A stretch of 64,000 nt of DNA from Cupriavidus pinatubonensis (lineage in GTDB: Bacteria; Pseudomonadota; Gammaproteobacteria; Burkholderiales; Burkholderiaceae): the NCBI RefSeq assembly GCF_019602855.1, contig NZ_CP080767.1, forward strand, positions 2,480,001 to 2,544,000, in the 5' to 3' direction. Made by a program: the position numbers and the translations under genes. Numbering within the stretch: position 1 is the stretch's first letter; the number at the start of each line of letters is the position of its first letter. The notes beneath the pieces were generated by a model. The model saw only the letters and a program-made list of their open reading frames with translations, was not told the DNA's origin and searched no databases. Positions 53,788-63,422 of this stretch are shown one piece after another.

Positions 53788-56156
53788 CAGTGCTCCACCA
53801 CGGCGCGGGCCAGGGCCGCGGCGCGTTCCAGGTTGGTTTCGAGCTGGCGCTTGCCCGCCTCATACTGCCGCGGCCAGCTTACGTCGCGGTAGCCAAGTTT
53901 TGCGGCCTCGTGCAGCGTCCATGCCGGGTCGGCCAGATGCGGCCGTGCCACGGCGCACAGGTCGGCACGACCCGCGGCGATGATGCTGTCGACATGGTCG
54001 GCTTCGAAGATCGCACCAACCGCAATCGTAGGAATGTCCGCCTCGTTGCGAATGCGGTCCGCGAACGGCGTCTGGTACATGCGGCCGTAGACCGGCGCCT
54101 GGTCCGGGCTCACCTGACCCGACGAACAGTCGATCATGTCCGCACCGACTGCCTTGAAGGCGCGCGCGATCTCCACCGCATCATCGGGCGTGATGCCGCC
54201 TTCGACCCAGTCGTGCGCCGAGATGCGCACCGACATCGGCTTGTCCGCCGGCCATACTTCGCGCACTGCCGCGAAAACTTCAAGCGGGTAACGCAAGCGA
54301 TTGGCGAGCGTGCCGCCGTATTCGTCAGTGCGCTGGTTGCTCAGCGGCGAGATGAAGCTCGACAGCAGGTAGCCGTGCGCGCAGTGCAGCTCAAGCCAGT
54401 CGAACCCCGCCTCCGCGGCGCGACGGGCAGCAGCGACGAAATCATCGCGCACGCGGTCCATGTCTTCGCGTGTCATTTCGCGCGGCACCTGCGACTCGCC
54501 GGGCAGGTAGGGAATCGGCGAGGCCGAAAACAGCGGCCAGTTTCCGTGCGGAAGCGGATGATCCATCTTCTCCCAGCCGAGCTGCGTCGAGCCCTTGCGC
54601 CCGGCATGGCCGATCTGCATGGCGATGCGCGCATCGCTGTTCGCATGCACGAAATCGACAATGCGTTTCCACGCATCGCGCTGCGCGTCGTTCCACAAAC
54701 CCGGGCACGCCGGCGTGATGCGCGCATCGGGCGACACGCAGGTCATCTCGGCCACGACCATGCCGGCACCGCCGAGCGCGCGCGAACCGAGATGCACCAG
54801 ATGGAAATCGCCCGGCACACCATCCACGCTCGAGTACATCGCCATCGGCGACACGACCACGCGGTTCTTCAACGTGACGCCGCGCACGCGGTACGGCGTG
54901 AACATCGGCGGCACGGGCTTGTCTTCGCGCAGCCGCAGCGATTCGGCGGGCACACCGGCCTCTCCGGCCAGCCAGTGCTCGAACTTTCGCACGTAGCCAG
55001 CATCACGCACGCGCAGGTTCTCATGCGAGATGCGCTGCGAACGGGTCAGCAGCGAATATGCAAACTGCTCGGGCGCAAGGCTTGCATAGCGCTCGACATT
55101 CTCGAACCACTCGGTGGAATTGCGCGCCGCGTTCTGGATCTTCAGCACTTCCACGCTGCGGGTAGCTTCGTAGCGCTCCAGCGCCGCGGGAAGCGCGTCA
55201 TGCGCAGACGGGCCCGAAGCTGCGATCTCGGTAGCCAGGTCGATTGCGTCTTCCAGCGCCAGCTTGGTACCCGAGCCGATGGAGAAGTGCGCCGTGTGCG
55301 CGGCATCACCCATCAGCACCACCGGCACGCGCCGGCCGTCGGGCAGCGTGTTCCAGTGCACCCAGTGCTTGCAGATCACGCGCGGGAAGCGGATCCAGTT
55401 TGCCGAGCCGCGCAGATGCGTCGCATTGCTGATGAGCTTGTTGCCGTCGAGGTATTTCGCGAAGAGCTTCTCGCAGTACGCGATGCCCTCTTCCTGGCTC
55501 ATCTGCTCGATGCCTGCGGCGCTCCACACTTCTTGCGGCGTCTCCACGATAAAGGTCGAAGTGTTGTCATCGAAGCGGTACGCATGCGCCTGGAACCAGC
55601 CGTGCTCGGTCTTCTCGAACGCAAACGTGAAGGCATCGAACAGCTTGTGCGTGCCGAGCCAGACGAAGCGGCACTGGCGCGTGTCGATGTCCGGCTGGAA
55701 GGTACCGGCGTAGCGGGTGCGGATGCGGCTGTTCAGGCCGTCCGAGGCAATGACGAGATCGGCCTGGTACTGCATCGCCAGCGCCTGGTCGTCCGAGACA
55801 TCCGTCTCGAACACCAGCTTGACGCCAAGCGCTTCGCAGCGCGCCTGCAGGATGTTGAGCAGACGCTTGCGGCCGATGCCGATAAAGCCGTGGCCCCCCG
55901 AGCGGATGGTGCGGCCGCCGATATGGACGTCGATGTCGTCCCAGTGGTTGAACGCCTCATTGATTTCGGCGGCGCTGACGGGATCGGCAACCTTGAGGTT
56001 GTCCATGGTGGCGTCGGAGAACACCACGCCCCAGCCGAACGTATCGTAGGGCCGGTTGCGCTCCGCCACGATGACCTCGTTGGCCGGATCCTGCAGCTTC
56101 ATCAACAGCCCGAAGTACAGTCCCGCCGGGCCGCCGCCAATACAAAGCACTCGCAT
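53787..56156 (-). CDS. Bifunctional 2-aminobenzoyl-CoA monooxygenase/reductase-like protein
   Basis: 789 residues: a flavin monooxygenase domain (FAD dinucleotide motif VLCIGGGPAGLYFGLLMKLQ; GDAAHTAHFSIGSG) from 1 to ~385, fused to an Old Yellow Enzyme-like domain (from ~400, TPYRVRGVTLKNRVVVSPMA, then QIGHAGRKGS and GFDWLELHCAHGYLLSSFIS). This architecture is known from aerobic 2-aminobenzoyl-CoA monooxygenase/reductase and salicylyl-CoA 5-hydroxylase. It would hydroxylate and reduce the ring. ATG 56156 with AGGAGACG. First gene of the operon; substrate 2-aminobenzoyl-CoA versus salicylyl-CoA is not settled by sequence. Confidence 0.9.
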   Translation of the reverse strand: MRVLCIGGGPAGLYFGLLMKLQDPANEVIVAERNRPYDTFGWGVVFSDATMDNLKVADPVSAAEINEAFNHWDDIDVHIGGRTIRSGGHGFIGIGRKRLLNILQARCEALGVKLVFETDVSDDQALAMQYQADLVIASDGLNSRIRTRYAGTFQPDIDTRQCRFVWLGTHKLFDAFTFAFEKTEHGWFQAHAYRFDDNTSTFIVETPQEVWSAAGIEQMSQEEGIAYCEKLFAKYLDGNKLISNATHLRGSANWIRFPRVICKHWVHWNTLPDGRRVPVVLMGDAAHTAHFSIGSGTKLALEDAIDLATEIAASGPSAHDALPAALERYEATRSVEVLKIQNAARNSTEWFENVERYASLAPEQFAYSLLTRSQRISHENLRVRDAGYVRKFEHWLAGEAGVPAESLRLREDKPVPPMFTPYRVRGVTLKNRVVVSPMAMYSSVDGVPGDFHLVHLGSRALGGAGMVVAEMTCVSPDARITPACPGLWNDAQRDAWKRIVDFVHANSDARIAMQIGHAGRKGSTQLGWEKMDHPLPHGNWPLFSASPIPYLPGESQVPREMTREDMDRVRDDFVAAARRAAEAGFDWLELHCAHGYLLSSFISPLSNQRTDEYGGTLANRLRYPLEVFAAVREVWPADKPMSVRISAHDWVEGGITPDDAVEIARAFKAVGADMIDCSSGQVSPDQAPVYGRMYQTPFADRIRNEADIPTIAVGAIFEADHVDSIIAAGRADLCAVARPHLADPAWTLHEAAKLGYRDVSWPRQYEAGKRQLETNLERAAALARAVVEH

Positions 56157-56231
56157 CTGTCGTCTCCTGCCGAGCCCCCTCGCATCGGCAGGGAGCGCAT
56201 CTAAATCATGTTTAAATATTTTATGCTTCAA

Positions 56232-56260
56232 ATATTAGTCTGCATGCGCTGGCGTTGCAA
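56232..56260 (-). promoter_or_regulatory. Possible promoter of the 2-aminobenzoate operon
   Basis: Minus strand TTGCAA (56255-56260), 17 bp, TAATAT (56232-56237), in an AT-rich island of otherwise GC-rich DNA. The start would be near 56225, about 70 nt before the monooxygenase ATG. Confidence 0.45.
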
Positions 56261-56265
56261 GATGA

Positions 56266-56301
56266 ATCTGCAATGTGCCCCGATCGGCGCACATTGCAGA
56301 T
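56266..56301. promoter_or_regulatory. 36-nt near-perfect palindrome
   Basis: ATCTGCAATGTGC and its exact reverse complement flank CCCGATCGGC, itself containing palindrome CCGATCGG. It is 5 bp upstream of the proposed -35 of the aminobenzoate operon and 33 bp after the prpE stop. There is no T-tract, so operator is favoured over terminator. Confidence 0.6.
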
Positions 56302-56334
56302 GCCCATTAACCGGACGCGGCCGCCCGGCCCGCT

Positions 56335-58227
56335 TCAGCCCTTCAGGGCGGATACCAGTTGTTCCAACGCTGCAGGGTCTTCGATCGTCGTAAGGTCCCC
56401 CGGATCTCGCCCTTCCGCGACAGCCTGGATGGCGCGTCGCAGCAACTTGCCGGAGCGCGTCTTGGGCAGGACGTTCAGGAAGAACACGCGTGCCGGGCGC
56501 GCCACCGCGCCAAGCTGCTGCTCGACCGTCTTCATCAGCTCGCCCTCGAACGCCAGCCGGGCCTCCGGCGTCGCCGTGCGCGCGGCGTCGCGGGCAATGC
56601 AGAAACCCATTGCCACTTGCCCCTTGAGCGCGTCTTGCACGCCCACTACCGCAACTTCGGCCACGCCGGGGTGCGATGACAGGCTTTCCTCGATCTCCCG
56701 CGTCCCCAGACGGTGGCCGGCGACGTTGATGACGTCGTCAGTCCGGCCAAGGATAAACACATAGCCATCCTCGTCGCGCACGCCCCAGTCGAAGGTCGAA
56801 TAGCAGAGCCGGTTCGGCACCGCCGACCAGTAGGTACGCACGAAGCGATCATCATCGCCCCACACCGTACTCATGCAGCCAGGAGGCAGCGGACCGTCGA
56901 TGGCGACCACGCCCTTCTGCCCCGGGGCACACTCCTCGCCGGTGCTCTCATCGACGATGCGCAAGTCATAGCCATACGCCGGCACGCCCGGCGAGCCGAG
57001 CTTGGGCTGCAGCGCCTCGATGCCGCGCTGGATCGCGATGATCGGCCAGCCCGATTCTGTCTGCCAGTAGTTGTCGACCACGGGCTTGCCGATGCCATCC
57101 TGGATCCACTGTGCGGTGGGCTCGTCGAGCGGCTCGCCGGCCAGGAACAGCAGCCGGAGGCTCGACAGGTCGTATCGCGTCAGGAACGCCGGATCCTGCT
57201 TCTTGAGCACGCGGATGGCCGTGGGCGCGCTGAACATCAGGTTGACCTTGTACTGCTCCACCAGCCGCCACAGGATGCCGCCGTCCGGGCGGATCGGCGT
57301 GCCCTCGTACATCAGCGTGGTCATGCCCGCGAGCAACGGGCCATAGACGATGTAGCTGTGCCCCACGACCCAGCCGATATCCGACGCCGTGAACATGGTG
57401 TCGCCGGCCTTGCCGCAGAAGATGTAATCCATGGAAGTGGCCAGCGCCACGGCATATCCGCCCGTGTCCCGCTGCACGCCCTTGGGCTTGCCGGTGGTGC
57501 CGGACGTGTAGAGCACGTAGGACGGTTCGGACGACTCCAGCCACGTGCACGGCACCTGCGCGCCGGCCACGCGTTCGCGCCAGGCTGCGTAGTCTTCATC
57601 GCGGCCATCGACGCGCGGCATGTCCGCGAGCTTGCGATCGACCAGCAATACTTTCTCGGGCTTGTGGCTGGACAGGCGGATGGCTTCGTCGAGCAGCGGC
57701 TTGTACGGCACCACCTTGCCGGCTCGCGAACCGGCGTCGGCACTGATCACCACGCGCGGCTGCGCATCATCAATGCGCGCGGCAAGGCTGACCGATGCAA
57801 ACCCGCCGAACACGACCGAATGGATCGCGCCAATGCGGGCACAGGCGAGCATCGCGAACGTCGCCTCGGGGATCATCGGCATATAGACCAGCACGCGGTC
57901 GCCCTTGCGCACGCCAAGCCCCTGCAGGATGGCCGCCATGCGGTTGACCTCCTCGTGCAGTTGCGCGTAGGTGTAGGTGCGCTGCTGGTCGGTTTCGGTG
58001 GATACCCAGACCAGCGCTGGCTGCTGAGCGCGGGCGGCCAGGTGCCGGTCCAGCGCGTTATGGCACAGGTTGGTGCGGCCGCCGACGAACCAGCGCGTGA
58101 ACGGTGCGCGGCTGTTGTCGAGCACTTGTCCGAACGGGGTTTCCCAATCGATGCGCTGCGCCTGTTCGGCCCAGAACCCCTCAGGGTCGGCCAGCGAACG
58201 GGCATGCACGGCATGGCTTGCCGTCAT
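56335..58227 (-). CDS. prpE: Propionyl-CoA synthetase (acyl-CoA ligase, Acs-like)
   Basis: 630 residues of the acetyl-CoA synthetase subfamily. Motifs: YTSGTTGKPKGVQRDTGG, DNYWQTESGWP, YVFILGRTDDVINVAGHRLG and C-terminal lysine in LPKTRSGKLLRRAI. The RDTGGYAV block and length resemble PrpE of propionate catabolism more than Acs. No prpBCD is adjacent in this window. ATG 58227 matches family start; purine-rich GGAGGAGACC lies upstream. Confidence 0.9.
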   Translation of the reverse strand: MTASHAVHARSLADPEGFWAEQAQRIDWETPFGQVLDNSRAPFTRWFVGGRTNLCHNALDRHLAARAQQPALVWVSTETDQQRTYTYAQLHEEVNRMAAILQGLGVRKGDRVLVYMPMIPEATFAMLACARIGAIHSVVFGGFASVSLAARIDDAQPRVVISADAGSRAGKVVPYKPLLDEAIRLSSHKPEKVLLVDRKLADMPRVDGRDEDYAAWRERVAGAQVPCTWLESSEPSYVLYTSGTTGKPKGVQRDTGGYAVALATSMDYIFCGKAGDTMFTASDIGWVVGHSYIVYGPLLAGMTTLMYEGTPIRPDGGILWRLVEQYKVNLMFSAPTAIRVLKKQDPAFLTRYDLSSLRLLFLAGEPLDEPTAQWIQDGIGKPVVDNYWQTESGWPIIAIQRGIEALQPKLGSPGVPAYGYDLRIVDESTGEECAPGQKGVVAIDGPLPPGCMSTVWGDDDRFVRTYWSAVPNRLCYSTFDWGVRDEDGYVFILGRTDDVINVAGHRLGTREIEESLSSHPGVAEVAVVGVQDALKGQVAMGFCIARDAARTATPEARLAFEGELMKTVEQQLGAVARPARVFFLNVLPKTRSGKLLRRAIQAVAEGRDPGDLTTIEDPAALEQLVSALKG

Positions 58228-58340
58228 GGCAGGTCTCCTCCGCTTCTGCGGTCGTTATCGTCCTGCTAGTTTGCCACCGGCACGGCGTCCTGTGCGCCTT
58301 CGGCCAGATGGGCATGCGGCACTCCGCGCCGCGCCGAGGC

Positions 58341-58376
58341 AAAAAAAACGGGGCGTGCCCAGGCAACGCCCCGTTT
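58341..58376 (-). terminator. Rho-independent terminator after mltD-like gene
   Basis: Minus strand AAACGGGGCGT/ACGCCCCGTTT (11 bp), 9-nt loop, then TTTTT. Confidence 0.9.
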
Positions 58377-58396
58377 AGTCCGGCGATTCCGGCGCC

Positions 58397-60070
58397 CTAT
58401 CGCGCCTTGGCAGCCTTCGAAGCCCCCTTTGACGAGGCCTTGACCGACGGCGCAGACTTGGCGGCGGCCGAACGCGAGGCGCCAGCGCTCTTGCTCGCCG
58501 CCTGGCGTGGTGCGGCTTCCACCGTCATGCGCTTGCGGCCTTCCGCCTTGCCTTTGCCCTTGCCGGACGCGGATACGCGTACCACCTCGGGCTTGTCGGC
58601 CTCCGGTTCCGCGCGTGCGGTGCGCGTGGCCTTGCCGGCGCCGCCGGCGCGAACCGGCACCATCAGCACCAGGCTTTGCCCTGCGACCAGCTTGGTGCCT
58701 GAGAGCTTGTTCCACGACAGCACCTGGCTGGGCGATACCCCGTAGCGGTGCGCCACCGAGGTCACCGTATCCCGGCGCCCTGCGCGCACGACGAGGCGGC
58801 GGGCATCGGGCAGGTCCGGCTCCATCGCCAGCATGGCACTGTCGGCGAGCGTGGCGCTGATGTCCTGGTCGTGGTGGCCGGAGCGCGGGATCATCACCGT
58901 CGAACCTGCCTTCAGCCGCATGCCGCGTGGGATGCTGTTGATCTCGCGCAGCGTGTCCGGATCGACATTGAGGCGCGCCGCGAGCGCTTCCACGCGTTCT
59001 CGGTTGTCCACCGTCACCGCGGTCCAGCTCGACAGCCCGCCGCGGTAGGTGTTCAGGTTGTACTGGAAGCGTTCGGCGTTATCGAACGGCAGCAGGATCT
59101 GCGGATTCGACGCCCCCAGGATCACCGGCCGGTTGAACGACGGGTTCAGCGCCTTGAACTCCTCGAGCGACATATTGGCCAGCTTGGCCGCCAGCGTGAC
59201 GTCGATATCGCGGCTCGTTGTGACCGTCACGAAATACGGATGGTCCGGGATCTCGGGCAGCCTGACGCCGTACGCGGCCGGGTTGGCGATGATGTTCTTC
59301 ACCGCCTGCAGCTTGGGCACGTAGTAGCGTGTCTCGTTCGGCATGGTCAGGCTGGCGTAGTCCGTCGGCAGGCCGCGCGCCTGGTTGCGCGCAATCGCGC
59401 GCGACACCGCGCCCTCGCCCCAGTTGTACGCCGCCAGCGCGAGATGCCAGTCGCCGAACATGTCATAGAGGCGCGCCAGGTAGTCGAGCGCCGCGTCGGT
59501 CGACGCCAGCACATCGCGGCGTTCGTCCCGGAACATGTTCTGCTTCAGGTTATAGGTCTTGCCCGTGCTCGGGATGAACTGCCACATGCCCGCCGCCTTG
59601 GCGCTCGACTGCGCCTGCGGATTGAACGCACTCTCGACGAACGGCAGCAACGCCAGTTCGGTCGGCATATTGCGCCGCTCCAGCTCTTCCACGATGTGAT
59701 ACAGGTAGCGGCTCGAACGCGCCACCATGCGTTCCATGTATTCCGGTCGCTGCGAATACCACTGCGTGCGGTCGTCAACCAGCGTCCCTTCCAGGTCCTG
59801 CATGGCGAAGCCACGGCGGATGCGATCCCAGATGTCGGTGGACGGACCACGCAGCCAGTCCAGCCCGGGCTGATCCGGGTTCATGCTGGCTGCGCCAGGG
59901 GCAAGCGTCTTGTCGACGCTGAGCGAGTTGAGCGGGTCCTTGCCGCTGCGCGCGGAGGTCAGGGCGGTCGGGGCGCCGGACGCACTGGCGCCGGGCGGTG
60001 TGGGCGTGCTAGCGCAGGCTGCGAGCAGCGCCACGCTTGCAAACACCGCCAGTAATCGACCAAATTTCAT
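58397..60070 (-). CDS. MltD-like membrane-bound lytic transglycosylase with LysM domains
   Basis: 557 residues. Lipoprotein signal (VALLAAC, Cys19), then an SLT domain (about 115-260) with catalytic Glu146 in LALLPFVESAFNPQAQS and GMWQFIPSTGKTYNL. Two LysM-type repeats follow (VDPDTLREINSIPRGMRLKA, about 340-400; GVSPSQVLSWNKLSGTKLVA, about 425-470). The last ~90 residues are a Lys/Ala/Ser-rich basic tail. It cleaves peptidoglycan glycan strands from the outer membrane. Confidence 0.92.
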   Translation of the reverse strand: MKFGRLLAVFASVALLAACASTPTPPGASASGAPTALTSARSGKDPLNSLSVDKTLAPGAASMNPDQPGLDWLRGPSTDIWDRIRRGFAMQDLEGTLVDDRTQWYSQRPEYMERMVARSSRYLYHIVEELERRNMPTELALLPFVESAFNPQAQSSAKAAGMWQFIPSTGKTYNLKQNMFRDERRDVLASTDAALDYLARLYDMFGDWHLALAAYNWGEGAVSRAIARNQARGLPTDYASLTMPNETRYYVPKLQAVKNIIANPAAYGVRLPEIPDHPYFVTVTTSRDIDVTLAAKLANMSLEEFKALNPSFNRPVILGASNPQILLPFDNAERFQYNLNTYRGGLSSWTAVTVDNRERVEALAARLNVDPDTLREINSIPRGMRLKAGSTVMIPRSGHHDQDISATLADSAMLAMEPDLPDARRLVVRAGRRDTVTSVAHRYGVSPSQVLSWNKLSGTKLVAGQSLVLMVPVRAGGAGKATRTARAEPEADKPEVVRVSASGKGKGKAEGRKRMTVEAAPRQAASKSAGASRSAAAKSAPSVKASSKGASKAAKAR

Positions 60071-60223
60071 TAAATTCTCGAATTGTGACGCTAAAAGGTT
60101 GCGTGATGCTAAAAAAAACAGGCTTTCACGTCAATGAGATTTTCCAGAAGACAATTGGCATTCGACTTGTCGCAGACCCTTGCCGCACGGACGCAAGCGA
60201 GCCCGCGAGGTTGATCACTACAC

Positions 60224-61024
60224 TCAGCGGAAGTTGTCTTTCCAGCCACGCAGCGCGCCGAACGCTTCCGCATCTCCTGCCACGCTGCCGCCCTGGGCCT
60301 TGACCGCCTCCCGCACCGTCGGTTCTCGCGAACGCAGGAACGGATTGACCTGGCGCTCGAGTCCGATCGTGGACGGCACAGTCGGCTGGCCCGCTTCACG
60401 CAGCGACTCGACGCGCGCTTCCCAGTCGGCCAGCGCGGTGTTGCCGGGTTCCACTGCGCGCGCGAAGCGCACATTGCTGCGCGTGTATTCATGTGCGCAG
60501 TACACGCGCGTCTCACCGGGCAGCGACGCCAGCTTGTCAAGCGACGCGAGCATCTGGGCCGGCGTACCCTCGAACAGGCGGCCGCAGCCGGTAGCGAACA
60601 GCGTATCACCACAGAACACGACCGGGCCAACGCCTGGCAGGTCGCCGGCGTAAGCAACATGGCCGGCCGTATGACCCGGCACATCCAGCACGCGAAACTG
60701 CAGCGCGGGCGCCGGCAACGTCACCGTATCGCCTTCGCGCACGGCCTGTGTGCGTCCGCCGATGCGTTCCCCGGCGGGCCCGATCACGGGCATCGGCGCG
60801 CCGTCGTGCGTAGTCGGATAGGCCGAAAGCAGCTCCGCCACACCGCCCTGGTGATCACCATGGTGATGGGTGATTACAATAGCGCCCAGAGCCAGGCCCT
60901 TGTCCTTCAGGAACCGCTCCACCGGCGCCGCCTCGCCGGGATCGACCACGGCGGCATTGCGGCCGTCGTGGATGGCCCAGATATAGTTATCCTGGAATGC
61001 GGGGATCGGCTCCACTTTCAACAT
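60224..61024 (-). CDS. gloB: Hydroxyacylglutathione hydrolase (glyoxalase II)
   Basis: 266 residues. Metallo-beta-lactamase fold with [10 protein letters not shown] (His53, His55, Asp57, His58), [11 protein letters not shown] and the C-terminal [11 protein letters not shown] / HAGH-C domain. It hydrolyses S-D-lactoylglutathione. ATG 61024 starts [10 protein letters not shown], the family N-terminus. It diverges from the methyltransferase gene with only 12 bp between start codons. Confidence 0.96.
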
Positions 61025-61036
61025 GCGCGTGCTCCT

Positions 61037-61831
61037 ATGGCTGACCGTCCGATTGTAAGCTGGGAAGACTGGCTGGCTTCGCCCCCCGGGCAATACATGC
61101 TCGAGTGGGAGGCGCGGCAATACGACCGGACCGTGCCGGATATTTTCGGCTATCACGCGGTCCAGATGGGGCTGCCCGCCATCGATACCCTGCGCGAGAA
61201 CCGGATGCCGTTCTCGGCGCTCGCGCTCGATCCTGCCAGTGGCCCACACGGGCCGCGCGCGGCACACCCGGACGCGCGCCAGCTGCTGTGCCGCTTCGAC
61301 GAACTGCCGTTCGACACCCAGAGCATCGACCTGGCCACTCTGCCCCATGTGCTGGAGTTCGCCGAAGATCCGCACGAAGTCCTGCGGGAGGTATCGCGGG
61401 TGCTGATGCCCGAAGGCCGCGTGGTGGTGACGTGCTTCAACCCGATGAGCCTGTGGGGCGCGCGCCAGGGCCTGAACCGCCTTGGCGCCATGCCGTTCCT
61501 GCCGACGGATGCGCAGTCCATCGGCTTCGTGCGCATCAAGGACTGGCTCAAGCTGCTCGGCTTTGACATCATCCGCGGCCGCTTTGGTTGCTACTGCCCC
61601 CCATACCGTACCGAGCGCTGGCTGCAGCGCGCCGCGTTCATGGAAAAGGCCGGCGACCGCTGGTGGCCGATCTTCGGCGCGGTCTACATGATTTCCGCGG
61701 TCAAGCGTGTGCGCAATATCCGCCTGGTCGGCCCGGCCTGGAAGACTGCCAAGGCGGCACTCGCGCCTGTCGCCGCGCCGGTGGCTACGCCGACGGGCAC
61801 GCACGGCAAGACGCCGGGCGACGAAAGCTGA
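61037..61831 (+). CDS. Class I SAM-dependent methyltransferase
   Basis: 264 residues. A methyltransferase-11-like core: [20 protein letters not shown] and [20 protein letters not shown], a classical VLR..LkPgG motif; a motif-I glycine-rich loop is not conspicuous. The substrate is unknown. C-terminal region is Ala/Pro-rich. First of a run with rnhA and dnaQ; start ATG 61037 is 12 bp from gloB's start. Confidence 0.85.
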
Positions 61832-61860
61832 CCCGGCCGGCGCGCACACATAACTCCTGT

Positions 61861-61880
61861 GGCAGCCCTTGCGGGCTGCC
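61861..61880. other. Hairpin between methyltransferase and rnhA
   Basis: GGCAGCCC/GGGCTGCC with loop TTGC. The arm resembles hairpins near infA (22452 and 22814). No T-tract. Confidence 0.45.
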
Positions 61881-61894
61881 CTGACAAACGACAC

Positions 61895-62332
61895 ATGCAA
61901 GAAGTAATCATCTATTCCGATGGCGCCTGCAAAGGCAATCCCGGCCGTGGCGGCTGGGGCGCGGTACTCGTGGCCGGCACGAACGAAAAAGAGCTGTTCG
62001 GCGGCGAGGCCAACACCACCAACAACCGCATGGAGATGACCGCGGTCATCGAGGCGCTGCGCGCGCTCAAGCGGCCCTGCACCGTGCAGGTGTACACCGA
62101 CTCGCAGTACGTGCAGAAAGGCATCAGCGAATGGCTGCCGGGCTGGAAGGCGCGCGGCTGGAAGACGGCCGACAAAAAGCCCGTGAAGAACGCGGACCTG
62201 TGGCAGGAACTCGATACGCTCGTACAGCCGCACAAGATCACCTGGCACTGGGTGCGCGGACATAATGGCCACCCTGGCAACGAGCGCGCCGATGCGCTTG
62301 CCAACCGCGGCGTTGCATCGCTCGCCTCCTGA
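61895..62332 (+). CDS. rnhA: Ribonuclease HI
   Basis: 145 residues, complete. Catalytic DEDD: Asp9 ([13 protein letters not shown]), Glu47 (NRMEMTA), Asp69 (YTDSQY), Asp133 (RADALAN). It removes RNA from RNA-DNA hybrids. ATG 61895 fits; the longer frame (61859) is implausible. rnhA-dnaQ adjacency is the common proteobacterial arrangement. Confidence 0.97.
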
Positions 62333-62363
62333 CCTCGCCCTGCCGTCCGCTAGAATGCGCGCC

Positions 62364-63077
62364 ATGCGACAAATCGTTCTCGACACCGAAACCACTGGCC
62401 TCAATGCCGCCACGGGCGACCGCCTGATCGAAATCGGGTGTGTCGAACTGGTCAACCGCCGGCTCACGGGCCGCCACCTGCACTTCTACGTCAACCCCGA
62501 GCGCGACATCGACGAAGGCGCCATCGCCGTGCACGGCATCACCGTCGAATTCCTGGCCGACAAGCCAAAGTTCGCCGAGGTCGTCAACGAGGTCCGCGAC
62601 TTCGTGCAGGACGCCGAGCTGATCATCCACAACGCGCAGTTCGACCTGGGCTTCCTGGATATGGAGTTCCGGCTGCTCGGCTTGCCGCCGTTCCGCGAAC
62701 ACGTCGGCAGCGTGATCGATACCCTGCTCGAAGCGCGCCAGATGTTCCCCGGCAAGCGCAATTCGCTGGATGCGCTGTGCGACCGGCTTGGCGTGAGCAA
62801 CGCGCACCGCACGCTGCACGGCGCGTTGCTCGATGCAGAACTGCTGGCAGAGGTCTACCTGGCCATGACGCGCGGCCAGAACTCGCTGGTCATCGACATG
62901 CTCGACGGCGCCGAAGCCGCGGACGGTTCCGTCGCGGAATCAGACCTTTCGCACATCGTCCTGCCTGTGCTGTATGCGAGCGAAGCCGAAGTGTCCGAGC
63001 ATCTCGCTGTGCTCAAACAACTGGACAAGGCAAGCGGCGGCAAGACGGTATGGCAGGACACCCCCGCAGTGCAATAG
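62364..63077 (+). CDS. dnaQ: DNA polymerase III epsilon subunit
   Basis: 237 residues. DEDDh exonuclease: [10 protein letters not shown] (Asp7, Glu9), [11 protein letters not shown], and [14 protein letters not shown] with the catalytic His. It is the proofreading subunit of the replicative polymerase, binding alpha through its C-terminus. ATG 62364 is preferred; ATG 62355 is possible. It lies 31 bp after rnhA. Confidence 0.96.
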
Positions 63078-63197
63078 CGCCCGGCACCCATCTTCTGAAA
63101 AAAAATCTGAGAAAAGGGCTTTACAAGATACAGGAAGGTCTGCATAATCTCGTTTCTCAGCTGCACGACAGTGTCAACGCGAAAGCGAAGCAGCCTG

Positions 63198-63272
63198 GGG
63201 TGGTTAGCTCAGCGGTAGAGCACTGCCTTCACACGGCAGGGGTCACAGGTTCAATCCCTGTACCACCCACCA
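63198..63272 (+). tRNA. tRNA-Val (anticodon CAC)
   Basis: 75 nt: acceptor GGGTGGT/ACCACCC, D-arm GCTCAGCGGTAGAGC, anticodon stem CTGCC/GGCAG with loop TTCACAC, T-loop TTCAATC, discriminator A and encoded CCA. Confidence 0.97.
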
Positions 63273-63278
63273 GATTCC

Positions 63279-63308
63279 AAAAAAGCCAGCTTTGTGCTGG
63301 CTTTTTTC
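63279..63308 (+). terminator. Rho-independent terminator after tRNA-Val
   Basis: AAAAGCCAGC/GCTGGCTTTT stem with loop TTTGT and six T. Confidence 0.92.
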
Positions 63309-63422
63309 ATTTCCGCCTCCCTGCTGCAAAGCCCCGGTTTCAACTAAGCGGCATCGTCTCATTCCGGTTCCAATCCCGCGTCGATACGGTAGTCCGCTTC
63401 ACAACCGAGCAGGAGCGGGCTC

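Noticed and set aside
53748..56204. Long plus-strand frame (818 codons)
   Set aside because: Antisense to the monooxygenase/reductase with Arg/His/Ala bias and no motifs.
56713..58269. Plus-strand frame of 518 codons, and another at 58748-60055
   Set aside because: Both are shadows of prpE and the mltD-like gene.
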